DNA of 64,000 nucleotides from Bacteroidetes bacterium GWA2_32_17 (GTDB lineage Bacteria; Bacteroidota; Bacteroidia; Bacteroidales; GWA2-32-17): NCBI GenBank assembly GCA_001769035.1, contig MENF01000066.1, positions 1 to 64,000 of the forward strand, read 5' to 3'. Shown piece by piece: positions 52,981 to 63,811 of this stretch (position 1 is its first letter; each line of letters starts with the position of its first letter). The notes under the pieces were generated by a model. It saw only the letters and a program-made list of their open reading frames with translations, ran no database searches and was not told where the DNA came from. The position numbers and the translations under genes were made by a program.

Positions 52981-54078
52981 ATGTGTTTTTTTAAAATGAA
53001 TAATTATCTAAAAATATTTTTAGCCATTTATTTGTTAATTCACAACTTTAAGTGTGATAGTCAAATTGTTATGGATACTACTGATTTGCCTGATATTGGA
53101 ACAATTCAAGTTTCTGTAAAAGTTGATAGTTTACAGGGAAGCACTTTAAATCCAGGAAATTCGGGTGAAAATTTAATTTGGGATTTTAGTAATTTATTAC
53201 CATGTTGCGGTACAGTTGAAACATCAACCGATACAATTAAGTGGCTAAATCCACAAACTACACCAAACGGTCAAAATTTTATTTCTTCAAATTTATCTGA
53301 TGCAATGAATTGTTATACTTACCATTCGCATGTTACACATAATGATGAATTAGTTTGTAATTACTTTTATTACATTAAAAATACCGACGGTTTATTTATA
53401 AATGGTATTGCCGAACAAGGAAATGTTGTTATTTATCAAAACTATAATTTTTTCCCATTAATATTATATGGCGATTCAACCGAAGATAATGCAAGAATAA
53501 CTAAAATTAACGACGACACATTATTCTCAACTTTTTTTTCGTACAAATCAATTGCCGATTCATGGGGTACAATAACCACACCAGCAGGACAATTTAATGC
53601 TATTCGTATTTTTACAACAGAATCTGTTTTCGATAGTATTTATATAAACGGTTCAGATTTTCAAACAAATGTTTCAAATAATAATTATTATTACAGATGG
53701 TATTCAAAAGGCATCAAATCTCCTGTTTTAGAAATTTATAAAGGGCTTTGGCACCTCAAAAAAACAAATCAGCAAAAAACAATTTACAGTATTGATAATA
53801 ATACAAGCATTAATTCTCAAATATTACAAAAAAACTTGTTTAAGATATACCCGAATCCTGTATTTAATACTTTAAATATTTCGATTATCAATCAAAAAAT
53901 TATAGATAATTACAATTTAATAATATATAATAATTTAGGATGCGAAGTACTAAAAATTAATAATATTTATAACAATCAGTCTATTGATTTAGAACAAGTT
54001 CTTGTAAAAGGTTTTTATTATTTTATTATCTTTAATGATGGTAAAATAATATTTTCTGATAAGTTGATTAAATTATAA
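52981..54078 (+). CDS. secreted protein with T9SS sorting domain, paralogue of 45383..46483
   Basis: TTDLPDIGTIQVSVKVDSLQGSTLNPGNSGENLIWDFSN; C-term KIYPNPVFNTLNISI. Confidence 0.65.
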   Translation: MCFFKMNNYLKIFLAIYLLIHNFKCDSQIVMDTTDLPDIGTIQVSVKVDSLQGSTLNPGNSGENLIWDFSNLLPCCGTVETSTDTIKWLNPQTTPNGQNFISSNLSDAMNCYTYHSHVTHNDELVCNYFYYIKNTDGLFINGIAEQGNVVIYQNYNFFPLILYGDSTEDNARITKINDDTLFSTFFSYKSIADSWGTITTPAGQFNAIRIFTTESVFDSIYINGSDFQTNVSNNNYYYRWYSKGIKSPVLEIYKGLWHLKKTNQQKTIYSIDNNTSINSQILQKNLFKIYPNPVFNTLNISIINQKIIDNYNLIIYNNLGCEVLKINNIYNNQSIDLEQVLVKGFYYFIIFNDGKIIFSDKLIKL

Positions 54079-54142
54079 TTTTTATTTAAACATTAAACCT
54101 TTTTCTAAAAAAGTAGTCTTACAAAAAAAATGAATTAGTTTA

Positions 54143-54508
54143 ATGAAAATACTTTCGAGCATATTACTTTCTTTAATTATAATTATATCAACAAGTGGTA
54201 TTTTTGTTTCGGAGCATTTTTGTAGTAATAAATTAATGTCGGTTTCTTTTTTCACTAATGCTAAAAAATGTTGTGATAATAATTGCCCATATTGTAAAAA
54301 CATTAATCATTCTTATAAAGTAAAAACAAAAGTTATTCAATCGCAAACAATTAATTTAAAACCTAACAACAGTGTAACAGATTTGTTCTTACTTCCTTCA
54401 AATAAAGTATTTACATATATTACTATTCCTGATTTTTCTTTAGAAATAGTTATTCCTCCCCTCATAAAAGAGAACCTTAATATCCTTTTTTCAATTTTTA
54501 GATTATGA
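54143..54508 (+). CDS. HYC_CC_PP-type small secreted protein, paralogue of 46639..47004
   Basis: SEHFCSNKLMSVSFFTNAKKCCDNNCPYCKNINHSYKVKTKV. Confidence 0.75.
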   Translation: MKILSSILLSLIIIISTSGIFVSEHFCSNKLMSVSFFTNAKKCCDNNCPYCKNINHSYKVKTKVIQSQTINLKPNNSVTDLFLLPSNKVFTYITIPDFSLEIVIPPLIKENLNILFSIFRL

Positions 54509-54552
54509 TTATTGTAATTTGTTAAATACTTTAACAAATTTAACTTTGTTAT

Positions 54553-55023
54553 TTGTTTTCATTATGTAAAACAAATAACTTATTATCAATAATAATAATT
54601 TTAAAAATGAAAAAAATGAAAAACAAAAAATTTTTTCGCAAAAACATTTTAACGTCAATATTATTGACATTATTAATGGTTTCATTTGGTACCGCTTATT
54701 CACAATGTGGCGGAGGGCATAATCATAGTAAAAGCAGTTCAACAAAAAGTGTTGATAACAATGATGTAAATGCAATAAAAGATAGTACAAAAACATATAC
54801 CTGCTCAATGCACTCCGAAGTAATTTCCGACAAACCGGGTAAATGTCCAAAATGTGGAATGGAATTGATTTTAAAAAATTCAGAATCAACTCAAAATATG
54901 AATTTGGGTTGTATGGGTATGATGCATGGCGAAAAAGGAAAACATAAGGGAATGATGTACGTTGCAGGCGGTGTAATTATGGTGGCTATGATGACGGTAT
55001 TTATGTTCTTAAGAATTAATTAA
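54553..55023 (+). CDS. heavy-metal-binding-domain protein
   Basis: YTCSMHSEVISDKPGKCPKCGMELI. Confidence 0.8.
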   Translation: MFSLCKTNNLLSIIIILKMKKMKNKKFFRKNILTSILLTLLMVSFGTAYSQCGGGHNHSKSSSTKSVDNNDVNAIKDSTKTYTCSMHSEVISDKPGKCPKCGMELILKNSESTQNMNLGCMGMMHGEKGKHKGMMYVAGGVIMVAMMTVFMFLRIN

Positions 55024-55061
55024 TTTATTTTTAAACTAAATTCACAAAAAAAAATAATATT

Positions 55062-55538
55062 ATGGTAAACACATTTCATCCTTTGTTTGTGCATTTCCCT
55101 ATAGCATTATTAATTGTTTCGGGAATTATTGCACTTATTGATTTGCTAAAAGGCAATGAGCAATTAAAAAAAATAATATTATGGAATTTAATATTTGCAT
55201 TAATAAGTTTTATTTTTACTATTAGTTCAGGTTTCTTTGATGCAAACGCAATTCCGCATAACGAAACTATACATAAAATAATGGAAGTTCACGAAAAAAT
55301 CGGCATATTGTTATTTGCAATAACTTTCATTTTAACAATGTGGCTCATAATAAGAATTTCAAAAATGACTAAATTAGAAAACTTATTATTTGTAATTTTA
55401 CTTTGGTTCGCAATGGCTTTGGTTAGCTATAATGGTTACCTTGGTGGTAAAATGGTTTACGAAAATGGTGCCGGTATAAAGCCAATGCAAAATTCCTTTA
55501 TATTACAGGAAGCCGAAAAGCACGAACATGAGCATTAA
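55062..55538 (+). CDS. DUF2231-type membrane protein
   Basis: FHPLFVHFPIALLIVSGIIALIDL, LVSYNGYLGGKMVYENG. Confidence 0.8.
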   Translation: MVNTFHPLFVHFPIALLIVSGIIALIDLLKGNEQLKKIILWNLIFALISFIFTISSGFFDANAIPHNETIHKIMEVHEKIGILLFAITFILTMWLIIRISKMTKLENLLFVILLWFAMALVSYNGYLGGKMVYENGAGIKPMQNSFILQEAEKHEHEH

Positions 55539-55556
55539 ATAATAAATTAACAATAA

Positions 55557-55597
55557 CCTCAAAGTCCTCTCCTTTGGAGAGGATTTAGGTGAGGTCA
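55557..55597. repeat. REP-like palindrome (CCTCTCCTTTGGAGAGG family), intergenic copy
   Basis: cctcaaagtcctctcctttggagaggatttaggtgaggtc; related to 21489-21527, 23386-23425 and 27580-27643. Confidence 0.75.
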
Positions 55598-55613
55598 ATA
55601 AAAAAAATAAAAA

Positions 55614-56000
55614 ATGAATTACTATTTTAATAAAACCGTAAAAATGTCCTTCGAGGATGCAGAAATTAAAGTAATTGAAGCATTAAAATCAGAAGGTTTT
55701 GGTGTATTAACCGAAATTGATGTTCAGGCAACATTAAAGAAAAAGCTTGATGTTGATTTTAGGAGGTACAAAATACTTGGTGCCTGTAATCCGCCTTTTG
55801 CATACAAAGCATTGCAGGCAGAAGATAAAATTGGTCTTTTACTGCCCTGCAACATTGTTATTCAAGAAAAATCTGACAAAACAATTGAAGTTGCAGCAAT
55901 AAATCCTCTTGCATCAATGGAAGTAGTAGGTAACGAAAAGTTAACTGAAATAGCAAAAGAAGTTCAATCTAAATTAAATAACGTTATTAAATCAATTTAA
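55614..56000 (+). CDS. DUF302 domain protein
   Basis: ALKSEGFGVLTEIDVQATLKKKLDVDFRRYKILGACNPPFAYKAL. Confidence 0.88.
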   Translation: MNYYFNKTVKMSFEDAEIKVIEALKSEGFGVLTEIDVQATLKKKLDVDFRRYKILGACNPPFAYKALQAEDKIGLLLPCNIVIQEKSDKTIEVAAINPLASMEVVGNEKLTEIAKEVQSKLNNVIKSI

Positions 56001-56012
56001 ATTTTTAAAATC

Positions 56013-56276
56013 ATGAAAGCAAAAAACAGTTTTCTAATTATTATTGCTTTAGTATTAACTTTAGCATTAAGTTCTTGCAGTACACAAGAAGAAAAAAGTA
56101 CAGAACAAAGTTCAAATTCCGAAAAAGTTACTTACACTTGCCCAATGCATCCCGAAGTTACCAGCGATATAGCAGACAAATGCCCAAAGTGCGGAATGGA
56201 ATTAGTACAGAATGAAGCCCATGAACACGAAGCCCATGAGCACGATATGGATAATGACACAATGAAAATGGAATAA
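56013..56276 (+). CDS. heavy-metal-binding-domain lipoprotein
   Basis: Lipobox ALSSC; YTCPMHPEVTSDIADKCPKCGMELV. Confidence 0.8.
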   Translation: MKAKNSFLIIIALVLTLALSSCSTQEEKSTEQSSNSEKVTYTCPMHPEVTSDIADKCPKCGMELVQNEAHEHEAHEHDMDNDTMKME

Positions 56277-56360
56277 ATGTAATTATTTAATTGTAACTAT
56301 TCAAAGTAATATTACTAATATTATAACAATGAGTAGTTACAATTATTAAAAAAAAATATT

Positions 56361-56948
56361 ATGAACGCAAAATCATATTTTAAGGTTACGCTAATAATTG
56401 TTATTATACAGTTATTTACATCTGCTTTATTGTATAGTCAACACAACCATGGCGGTAGCGTTGGTGACGGTACAGGTCACCAAAACCATAGCGCAAGTGC
56501 TACTAATAGCACACCTGCTGTAAATAAATTTTCTTCTTTTGGAGGTACAGTAAAAAAAGTTGGAAAATATAATATCGAAATGGTTTTTCAACCAATGATG
56601 AAAACCGACCCTTTAATTTTTTTTCTGATGAATAAAAAAGGCAAACCGGTAAACAACCAGGGAATTACAGGTAAAACAGAATTTACATATTCCGATAATA
56701 GTACCGAAACAGCAGTATTGAAGCCAAAAGGTGAAAACGGATTTGTTGCACAGATGAATAAGAAAAATCAGTCATTTATATGCAAACTGACTTTAAAAAT
56801 AAATGATGAAAACATTACAGAAAATTTTCATGGCAGCAGTGCCGAAAATGCAATTAGTTATACATGTTCTATGCATCCTGAAATAACAAATAATAAACAT
56901 GGAAGTTGCCCTAAATGCGGAATGGAATTAGTAAAAAAAAATGAATAA
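56361..56948 (+). CDS. secreted heavy-metal-binding-domain protein
   Basis: C-terminal YTCSMHPEITNNKHGSCPKCGMELV. Confidence 0.78.
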   Translation: MNAKSYFKVTLIIVIIQLFTSALLYSQHNHGGSVGDGTGHQNHSASATNSTPAVNKFSSFGGTVKKVGKYNIEMVFQPMMKTDPLIFFLMNKKGKPVNNQGITGKTEFTYSDNSTETAVLKPKGENGFVAQMNKKNQSFICKLTLKINDENITENFHGSSAENAISYTCSMHPEITNNKHGSCPKCGMELVKKNE

Positions 56949-56954
56949 AATAAA

Positions 56955-58289
56955 ATGAATGTTTTACCCAAAATAATATTTTATTGGCTGTTAGCTACTG
57001 AAACTATTACTGGATATGCTCAAATATGGCAACCAGTAGGTAATGGTTTCGACAATGCAGTTTTAACTTTATTAAATGATTCTTCTAACAACTTACTATA
57101 TGCTGGCGGTTCTTTCGATACAGCCGATGGTAGTGATTGTAGCAGAATATCAAAATGGAATAATTCATACTGGGATACAATTGGAACAGGTTTATCAAAT
57201 GGAAATGTTAACACAATGACAATTTATAACAATATGCTTTATACTGGTGGTTCGTTTACCAATGCTGGAAATAAAATAAGGAGATTTTTAACTAGATGGA
57301 ATGGTGTTTCATGGGATTCAATAGCTTTTACAACCAGCAATTGTTTTGTAAATGAAATGCTTGAATACAATGGTGAATTATATGTTGGCGGAGGTTTCCC
57401 TATTGCAGGCGGAATTCAGGTTAACAATATTGCACGATTTGATGGAAGTCAATGGGACTCGGTTGGTGCCGGAACAAATAACAGAATATATACTATGGCG
57501 ATTTATAACAACGAGCTATATATTGGCGGTTGGTTCGATACAGCAGGTGGAATGCCAGCAAATTATATTGCAAAATGGAATGGAATTAACTGGTCAAATG
57601 TTGGAAATGGAACAAATAACAGAGTTTTTGCTTTGGAAGTTTATAATAACGAGTTATATGTTGGTGGTTTATTCGATACTGTCGGCGGAGCTTATGTTAA
57701 TCATTTAGCAAAATGGAACGGAAGTAATTGGTCGGCTGTTGGGAACGGTTTAAATGGGCAGGTAAATACTTTATATTCATATAAAAACAATTTATACATA
57801 GGTGGCTATTTTACAATTGCCGGCTCAACTAATGCAAATAAAATTGCTGTTTTTGATGGAAATAATTATTTGCCAATGGATAGCGGTTTTAATGATGCCG
57901 TTAGCTCAATTACTTCATATAATAACGAAATTATTGCAGGAGGTTATTTTACTCAGTCTGATGTAAACATTGTTAAATATATTGCAAAGTGGAAAATTAT
58001 TGATAATATTGAGAATATAACAAATGATAATGTTGAAGTTATTGCTTATCCTAACCCTTTTCGTGAGAGTACAATATTACAAATAAATAATTCTTCAATA
58101 ACTTATTGCAAAATAAACATATATGATACTTTTGGAAAGAAAGTAAAATTTAATATAATAAAAGAAAAAAATATGTTTGTATTAACTCGGAGAAATATTC
58201 CTAACGGTATTTATTTTTACAAAATTGTTTTTAAAGATAATATTAATAATAAAGTAAATAATTTAATGGGTAAATTAATTGTTCAATAA
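56955..58289 (+). CDS. secreted beta-propeller-like protein with T9SS-type C-terminus
   Basis: Repeated NNELYIGGxFDTAGG..AKWNGxNWS; C-term VIAYPNPFRESTILQI. Confidence 0.75.
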   Translation: MNVLPKIIFYWLLATETITGYAQIWQPVGNGFDNAVLTLLNDSSNNLLYAGGSFDTADGSDCSRISKWNNSYWDTIGTGLSNGNVNTMTIYNNMLYTGGSFTNAGNKIRRFLTRWNGVSWDSIAFTTSNCFVNEMLEYNGELYVGGGFPIAGGIQVNNIARFDGSQWDSVGAGTNNRIYTMAIYNNELYIGGWFDTAGGMPANYIAKWNGINWSNVGNGTNNRVFALEVYNNELYVGGLFDTVGGAYVNHLAKWNGSNWSAVGNGLNGQVNTLYSYKNNLYIGGYFTIAGSTNANKIAVFDGNNYLPMDSGFNDAVSSITSYNNEIIAGGYFTQSDVNIVKYIAKWKIIDNIENITNDNVEVIAYPNPFRESTILQINNSSITYCKINIYDTFGKKVKFNIIKEKNMFVLTRRNIPNGIYFYKIVFKDNINNKVNNLMGKLIVQ

Positions 58290-58329
58290 TTTTAATAAAT
58301 AAATTGGTATAATAATAACAAAGTAAATA

Positions 58330-61300
58330 ATGTTAAAATTTTTAATAAAATATTTTCTCGAAAACAGATTTGTTTCAATTTTATTGCTACTGATATTTAT
58401 TATTTGGGGATTAGTTTCGTCGCCATTCGATTGGAATTTAGGATTTTTACCACATAATCCCATTGCTGTTGATGCAATTCCCGACATCGGCGATAATCAG
58501 CAAATTATTGCTACCGAGTGGATGGGACGAAATCCAAAAGATATCGAAGACCAAATTACATATCCACTTTCTTCTGCCCTGCTTGGTATTCCCGGTATTA
58601 AAACAATTCGCAGTACTTCAATGTTCGGAATGTCTTTTATTTACATTATTTTTAAAGATGAAGTTGAGTTTTACTGGAGCCGTTCACGAATCCTCGAAAA
58701 ACTTAATTCATTACCACCGAGTACGTTGCCTGCCGGTGTTCAGCCTACATTAGGTCCAGATGCAACTGCACTCGGACAAATATTTTGGTACACACTCGAA
58801 GGAAGAGATGAAAAAACAGGAAAACCAGCAGGTGGTTGGGACCCACAAGAATTAAGAACAATTCAGGATTATTATGTAAAATACGCATTGGCAACTGCCG
58901 ATGGTGTTTCTGAAGTTGCTTCGGTTGGTGGCTATGTAAAAGAATATCAGGTTGACATCAATCCAGATGCAATGAAATCCTTTAAGGTAACCGTTATGGA
59001 TATAATGGAAGCTGTTAAAAAGTCTAATCTTGATATTGGTGCTGAAACTATTGAGCTAAATAAAGTTGAATATGTTATAAGAGGTTTGGGTTATATTAAA
59101 ACTCTTGACGATTTAAAGAACGCTGTTATAACAGAGCGGAATAATGTTCCTGTAAGAATTAAAGATGTTGCAGAAGTTTCTTTTGGTCCTGCTACCCGAC
59201 GTGGCGGACTCGATAAAAGCGGCTCCGAAGCTGCTGGAGCTGTTGTTGTTGCAAGATACGGTTCTAATCCGTTGGCTGTTATTAACAATGTAAAAAATAA
59301 AATAAAGGAAGTTTCAGTAGGCTTACCAAGTAAAAAACTTGCCGACGGAACTGTGTCAAAAGTAACTATTGTTCCGTTTTACGACCGTACCGATTTAATT
59401 AAAGAAACAATAGGCACACTTGAATCTGCCCTATCTCACGAAACATTAATTTCTGTTCTTGTAATTATTATTTTGTTATTGAATTTAAGGGCTTCATTTG
59501 TTGTTTCTTTTCTGTTACCTATTGCAGTTTTAATGGCATTTATTGCAATGAAATTATTTCATATTGATGCAAATATTGTTGCCTTATCGGGTATTGCTAT
59601 TGCTATCGGTGTTATGGTTGATATGGGAATTGTTGATGTTGAGAATGTTACGCGGCACATGGAAATGCCCGGAAATAATAACTTAAAAGGTGAAAAATTA
59701 ATTAAGTTAATTTATGATGCCAATATCGAAGTTAGAGCTGCTGTAACAGTTGCACTTGCAACAACAATTGTTAGCTTTTTACCTGTTTTTACAATGGAAG
59801 CTGCCGAAGGAAAACTTTTTCAACCTTTAGCATTTACTAAAACATTTGCACTTTTATCATCATATATTCTTGGGATTGTTGTATTACCTACATTAGTATA
59901 TTTTCTTTATTCTATCTCATTCGATAAAAAAACAATAAGCCGTTACTGGAATATTTGCTTAATTGTTATTGCAACGTGCCTTATAATATTTTGGCAAAAT
60001 TGGATTGCCATATCATTAATTTTAATAAGTATTAACAATCTGCTAGAATTTAAATGGACTGAAAGTTGGAAAAAATATGTTAATTTAATAAACATATTGA
60101 TTGTTTCATTAGTTGTTGTTTATTTTCTGTCTTACGAGTGGCTTCCGATGGGTGCTCATAATTCACTTTTAATTAATTTTTTATTTGTTATAGGAATTGT
60201 AATAATTATTTTAACTCCATTAATTTTAATAACCCATTTCTACGAAAGAATCCTTAACTGGTGCTTAAGGAACAGATGGAAATTTTTTATGATTCCAATT
60301 TTTACTGTTTCTTTAGGCATTATTATATGGCTTGGTTTTAATAAAAGTTTTGGATTTATTTCAACTGGAATTGAAAAGTTAGGTTGGAATGTTAAACAAA
60401 CTTCATTATGGCAAAAAGCACAATCTACATTTCCCGGATTAGGCAATGAATTTATGCCCGCATTAGACGAGGGGTCATATCTTTTAATGCCAACAAGTAT
60501 GCCTCATGCAGGAATCGAGAAAAATATTGAGTATGTTAGAACATTAGACAAAAGATTAAACAGCATCCCCGAAGTTGATGTGTCTGTTGGTAAGTGGGGA
60601 AGAGTAAATTCTGCATTAGACCCTGCTCCTGTGCAGATGTTTGAAAATACAATTAATTACAAACCCGAATATATTCTTAGTAATGAGGGACATAGAATGA
60701 GATTTAAAGTTGATGAAAATGAAAATTATTTGATAGATATAAATAAGGTTAAAGAACAGATTACCCTTGATTATAGCAATAACAAATCAAATATAAAAGT
60801 TATATCTTTAGAAAATAAAACTAGTGAAACTGAAATAGAATTTGATAAAATAAAAGAGATTAAATTTAATAAAGAAAATATTGAATTTATTGTTTTGGTG
60901 AATAATAATTGGCTCGTTGTTCAAAATTATAGGGCAAATAATATTTTAAAATTTATATTTAAAAATTTTAAAATATTTCTAATAAATGATAATAATGGCG
61001 AATATTTTAGGCAATGGCGGAAAGAAATTAAATCGCCAGATGATATTTGGAACGAAATTGTAAATGTAACAAATATTCCGGGATTAACTTCGGCACCTAA
61101 ATTACAACCTATTCAGGCACGGTTAGTGATGCTTTCAACCGGAATGCGTGCACCAATGGGATTGAAAGTTTATGGACCCGATTTAGAAACTATTGAAAAA
61201 GCAGGATTGCAATTTGAAAATATTTTAAAAGAAATTCCAGATATTAAGGTCTCGTCTGTATTTTACGATAGAGCTGTTGGTGCACCATATTTGGAAATTA

Positions 61301-62358
61301 AGTTAAATCGAGAGGATATTTCGAGATATGGAATGAAAGTTAGTGATATTCAGGATGTGTTGCAAAGTGCAGTAGGCGGGATGGTTTTAGCAAACACAGT
61401 TGAAGGACGTGAACGTTTTCCAATTCGTGTAAGATATGCTCGTGAATTACGTACTACACCTGAAGATTTGAAAAATATTTTAGTGCCTTCGATGTCGGGA
61501 GTTCAAATACCTTTAGGGCAATTGGCAGATATAACATATACTCGAGGACCACAAATGATTCGTAGCGAAAATACTTTTTTAAACGGTTATGTTATTTTCG
61601 ATAAACAAACAGATATTGCTGAGGTTGATGTTGTTGAAAAAGCCGATGAATATATTAAAAGTAAAATAAAATCGGGTGAATTAGTTTTATCTAAAGGAGT
61701 TTCGTATCAATTTGCAGGTAATTACGAGCAACAGTTAAGAGCTACAAAAAAACTTCTATTGGTTATACCTATTAGTCTGGGAATAATATTCTTATTGTTA
61801 TTTTTTCAGTTTAAAACAATTACTGCATCTTCAATTCATTTTTCGGGTGTATTTGTAGCATTTGCAGGTGGTTTTATGATGATTTGGTTATACTCACAAC
61901 CATGGTTTTTAAATTTTTCGGTATCTGGTGTCAATATGAGAGATTTATTTCAAATACATACCATTAATTTGAGCGTTGCTGTTTGGGTTGGATTTATTTC
62001 GCTTTTCGGAATTGCTACTAATGATGGAGTAATTATGGGAACATATATTCATCAGGTTTTTGAAGATAAAAAACCAAATACTATAATTGCTGTTAGAGAA
62101 GCTGTTGTTGAAGCCGGTAAAAAAAGAGTTCGTCCTGCATTAATGACCGCTGCCTGTGCTATTATTGCTTTACTACCGGTTTTAACTTCTACAGGAAAGG
62201 GGTCTGATATAATGGTACCAATTGCAATTCCTACTTTTGGCGGAATGATTATTCAAATGATGACAATTTTTGTTGTTCCTGTATTGCAATGTGTTTGGCG
62301 TGAAGGTGCTATTAAAAGACAACTGAAAAAAGAACAAACAAAGACTTCTGTAATTTAA
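58330..62358 (+). CDS. cusA: CusA/CzcA-family heavy-metal RND efflux transporter
   Basis: NPIAVDAIPDIGDNQQIIATEWMGRNPKDIEDQITYPLSSALLGIPG; 1342 aa; RPALMTAACAIIALLPVL. Confidence 0.93.
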   Translation: MLKFLIKYFLENRFVSILLLLIFIIWGLVSSPFDWNLGFLPHNPIAVDAIPDIGDNQQIIATEWMGRNPKDIEDQITYPLSSALLGIPGIKTIRSTSMFGMSFIYIIFKDEVEFYWSRSRILEKLNSLPPSTLPAGVQPTLGPDATALGQIFWYTLEGRDEKTGKPAGGWDPQELRTIQDYYVKYALATADGVSEVASVGGYVKEYQVDINPDAMKSFKVTVMDIMEAVKKSNLDIGAETIELNKVEYVIRGLGYIKTLDDLKNAVITERNNVPVRIKDVAEVSFGPATRRGGLDKSGSEAAGAVVVARYGSNPLAVINNVKNKIKEVSVGLPSKKLADGTVSKVTIVPFYDRTDLIKETIGTLESALSHETLISVLVIIILLLNLRASFVVSFLLPIAVLMAFIAMKLFHIDANIVALSGIAIAIGVMVDMGIVDVENVTRHMEMPGNNNLKGEKLIKLIYDANIEVRAAVTVALATTIVSFLPVFTMEAAEGKLFQPLAFTKTFALLSSYILGIVVLPTLVYFLYSISFDKKTISRYWNICLIVIATCLIIFWQNWIAISLILISINNLLEFKWTESWKKYVNLINILIVSLVVVYFLSYEWLPMGAHNSLLINFLFVIGIVIIILTPLILITHFYERILNWCLRNRWKFFMIPIFTVSLGIIIWLGFNKSFGFISTGIEKLGWNVKQTSLWQKAQSTFPGLGNEFMPALDEGSYLLMPTSMPHAGIEKNIEYVRTLDKRLNSIPEVDVSVGKWGRVNSALDPAPVQMFENTINYKPEYILSNEGHRMRFKVDENENYLIDINKVKEQITLDYSNNKSNIKVISLENKTSETEIEFDKIKEIKFNKENIEFIVLVNNNWLVVQNYRANNILKFIFKNFKIFLINDNNGEYFRQWRKEIKSPDDIWNEIVNVTNIPGLTSAPKLQPIQARLVMLSTGMRAPMGLKVYGPDLETIEKAGLQFENILKEIPDIKVSSVFYDRAVGAPYLEIKLNREDISRYGMKVSDIQDVLQSAVGGMVLANTVEGRERFPIRVRYARELRTTPEDLKNILVPSMSGVQIPLGQLADITYTRGPQMIRSENTFLNGYVIFDKQTDIAEVDVVEKADEYIKSKIKSGELVLSKGVSYQFAGNYEQQLRATKKLLLVIPISLGIIFLLLFFQFKTITASSIHFSGVFVAFAGGFMMIWLYSQPWFLNFSVSGVNMRDLFQIHTINLSVAVWVGFISLFGIATNDGVIMGTYIHQVFEDKKPNTIIAVREAVVEAGKKRVRPALMTAACAIIALLPVLTSTGKGSDIMVPIAIPTFGGMIIQMMTIFVVPVLQCVWREGAIKRQLKKEQTKTSVI

Positions 62359-62367
62359 ATTATTGTT

Positions 62368-63804
62368 ATGAAAAGAATTTTTAAAAAAATAATATTTATT
62401 CTAATATTTATAATGTCTCAACATTATATAATGGCTAAAAGCAACGATTCGCTTTCGTATTACCTTAAAATTGCTGCCGAAAATAATCCCGGACTTAAAA
62501 CGGAATTTTTAAAATACTCAGCATCACTCGAAAAAATTATTCCTGCCGGCTCTTTACCCGACCCGCAATTAGAATTAGGATTTTATTTAAAGCCAATGGA
62601 ATTGGTTGCAGGAAATCAAATTGCCGACATAAAGCTTATGCAAATGTTTCCTTGGTTCGGAACTCTTAAAAGCGCTAAAGACGAAGCATCTAAGATGGCA
62701 ATTTCAAATTTCGAGAATTTTATTAATTACAGAAACGAGTTGTTTTATAATACTAAAGTGATTTATTATAACTTATTTCAAATAAAAAAGGATATTGAGA
62801 TTACTGGAAAAAATCTCAAAATTTTAAAAACTATTGAACAAATTGTTTTAATAAAGTACAAATCAAATTCCGGAAATAGTTCTGTCGCAACCGGAGCATC
62901 AATGGGAACAGGTTCAAATAATCAAACTTCAGGAAGTTCTGCAATGGGAAGTATGGGAAATCAATCGCAATCAGGTAATGCCAATTCTTCGTCTGCATCA
63001 AGTTCTTCATCAATGAGCTCGGCAGGTTCTTCAATGTCGTCAGGTGGTCAAAATCAAATGGTTAATTTGTTCAGAATTCAGATAGAAATAAATTTACTCG
63101 AAAATAATTTAGCATTACTCAATGATAAACTTAAAACTGAAAAGGTAAGTTTTAACCGTTATTTAAACAGATTGCCCGAAACTGAAGTTTTTATTCAGGA
63201 TACTTTAATCGAAGACGAATTACCAATTAACACTAATTCTTTAATTGATAGCATTGCCAATAACCCAATGGTAAAAATGTATCTTGCCGATTCTGTTGCA
63301 TATAATGCCCGTGCAAAAATGCTCAAAAAAATGAGTTACCCAATGATTGGGCTTGGTGTTAATTATTCTGTAATTAACAAATCGTCAAGTAGCACAAGTA
63401 TGATGAATGGGAAAGATATGATAATGCCAATGTTAGCAGTTACTTTACCAATTTACAGAAAGAAATATAATTCAATGATACATGAAGCCGAATTACTTCG
63501 CGACGCTTCTGCAAAATTATCACAAAGTGTAATAAATGATTTACGTTTTGAATTTCAACAAACTATACAAAATTATAATGACGCAAACCGAAGAATTACA
63601 CTTTATGCAAAACAATCAGATTTAGCCGAAAATAGTTTAAATATTTTAATTACTTCGTTCTCTGCTAATGGAACTGATTTTGAAGAAATTTTGAGAATGG
63701 AGAATCAGTTATTAGACTATGAACTAAAAAAAATACAAGCTGTTATAGATAAAAATTCTTTAATTGCTCAACTGCTTTATTTATCGGGATTTAATTATAA
63801 ATAA
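62368..63804 (+). CDS. TolC-family outer-membrane efflux protein
   Basis: YYLKIAAENNPGLKTEF..PDPQLELGF; coiled-coil architecture. Confidence 0.85.
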   Translation: MKRIFKKIIFILIFIMSQHYIMAKSNDSLSYYLKIAAENNPGLKTEFLKYSASLEKIIPAGSLPDPQLELGFYLKPMELVAGNQIADIKLMQMFPWFGTLKSAKDEASKMAISNFENFINYRNELFYNTKVIYYNLFQIKKDIEITGKNLKILKTIEQIVLIKYKSNSGNSSVATGASMGTGSNNQTSGSSAMGSMGNQSQSGNANSSSASSSSSMSSAGSSMSSGGQNQMVNLFRIQIEINLLENNLALLNDKLKTEKVSFNRYLNRLPETEVFIQDTLIEDELPINTNSLIDSIANNPMVKMYLADSVAYNARAKMLKKMSYPMIGLGVNYSVINKSSSSTSMMNGKDMIMPMLAVTLPIYRKKYNSMIHEAELLRDASAKLSQSVINDLRFEFQQTIQNYNDANRRITLYAKQSDLAENSLNILITSFSANGTDFEEILRMENQLLDYELKKIQAVIDKNSLIAQLLYLSGFNYK

Positions 63805-63811
63805 AAACAAT

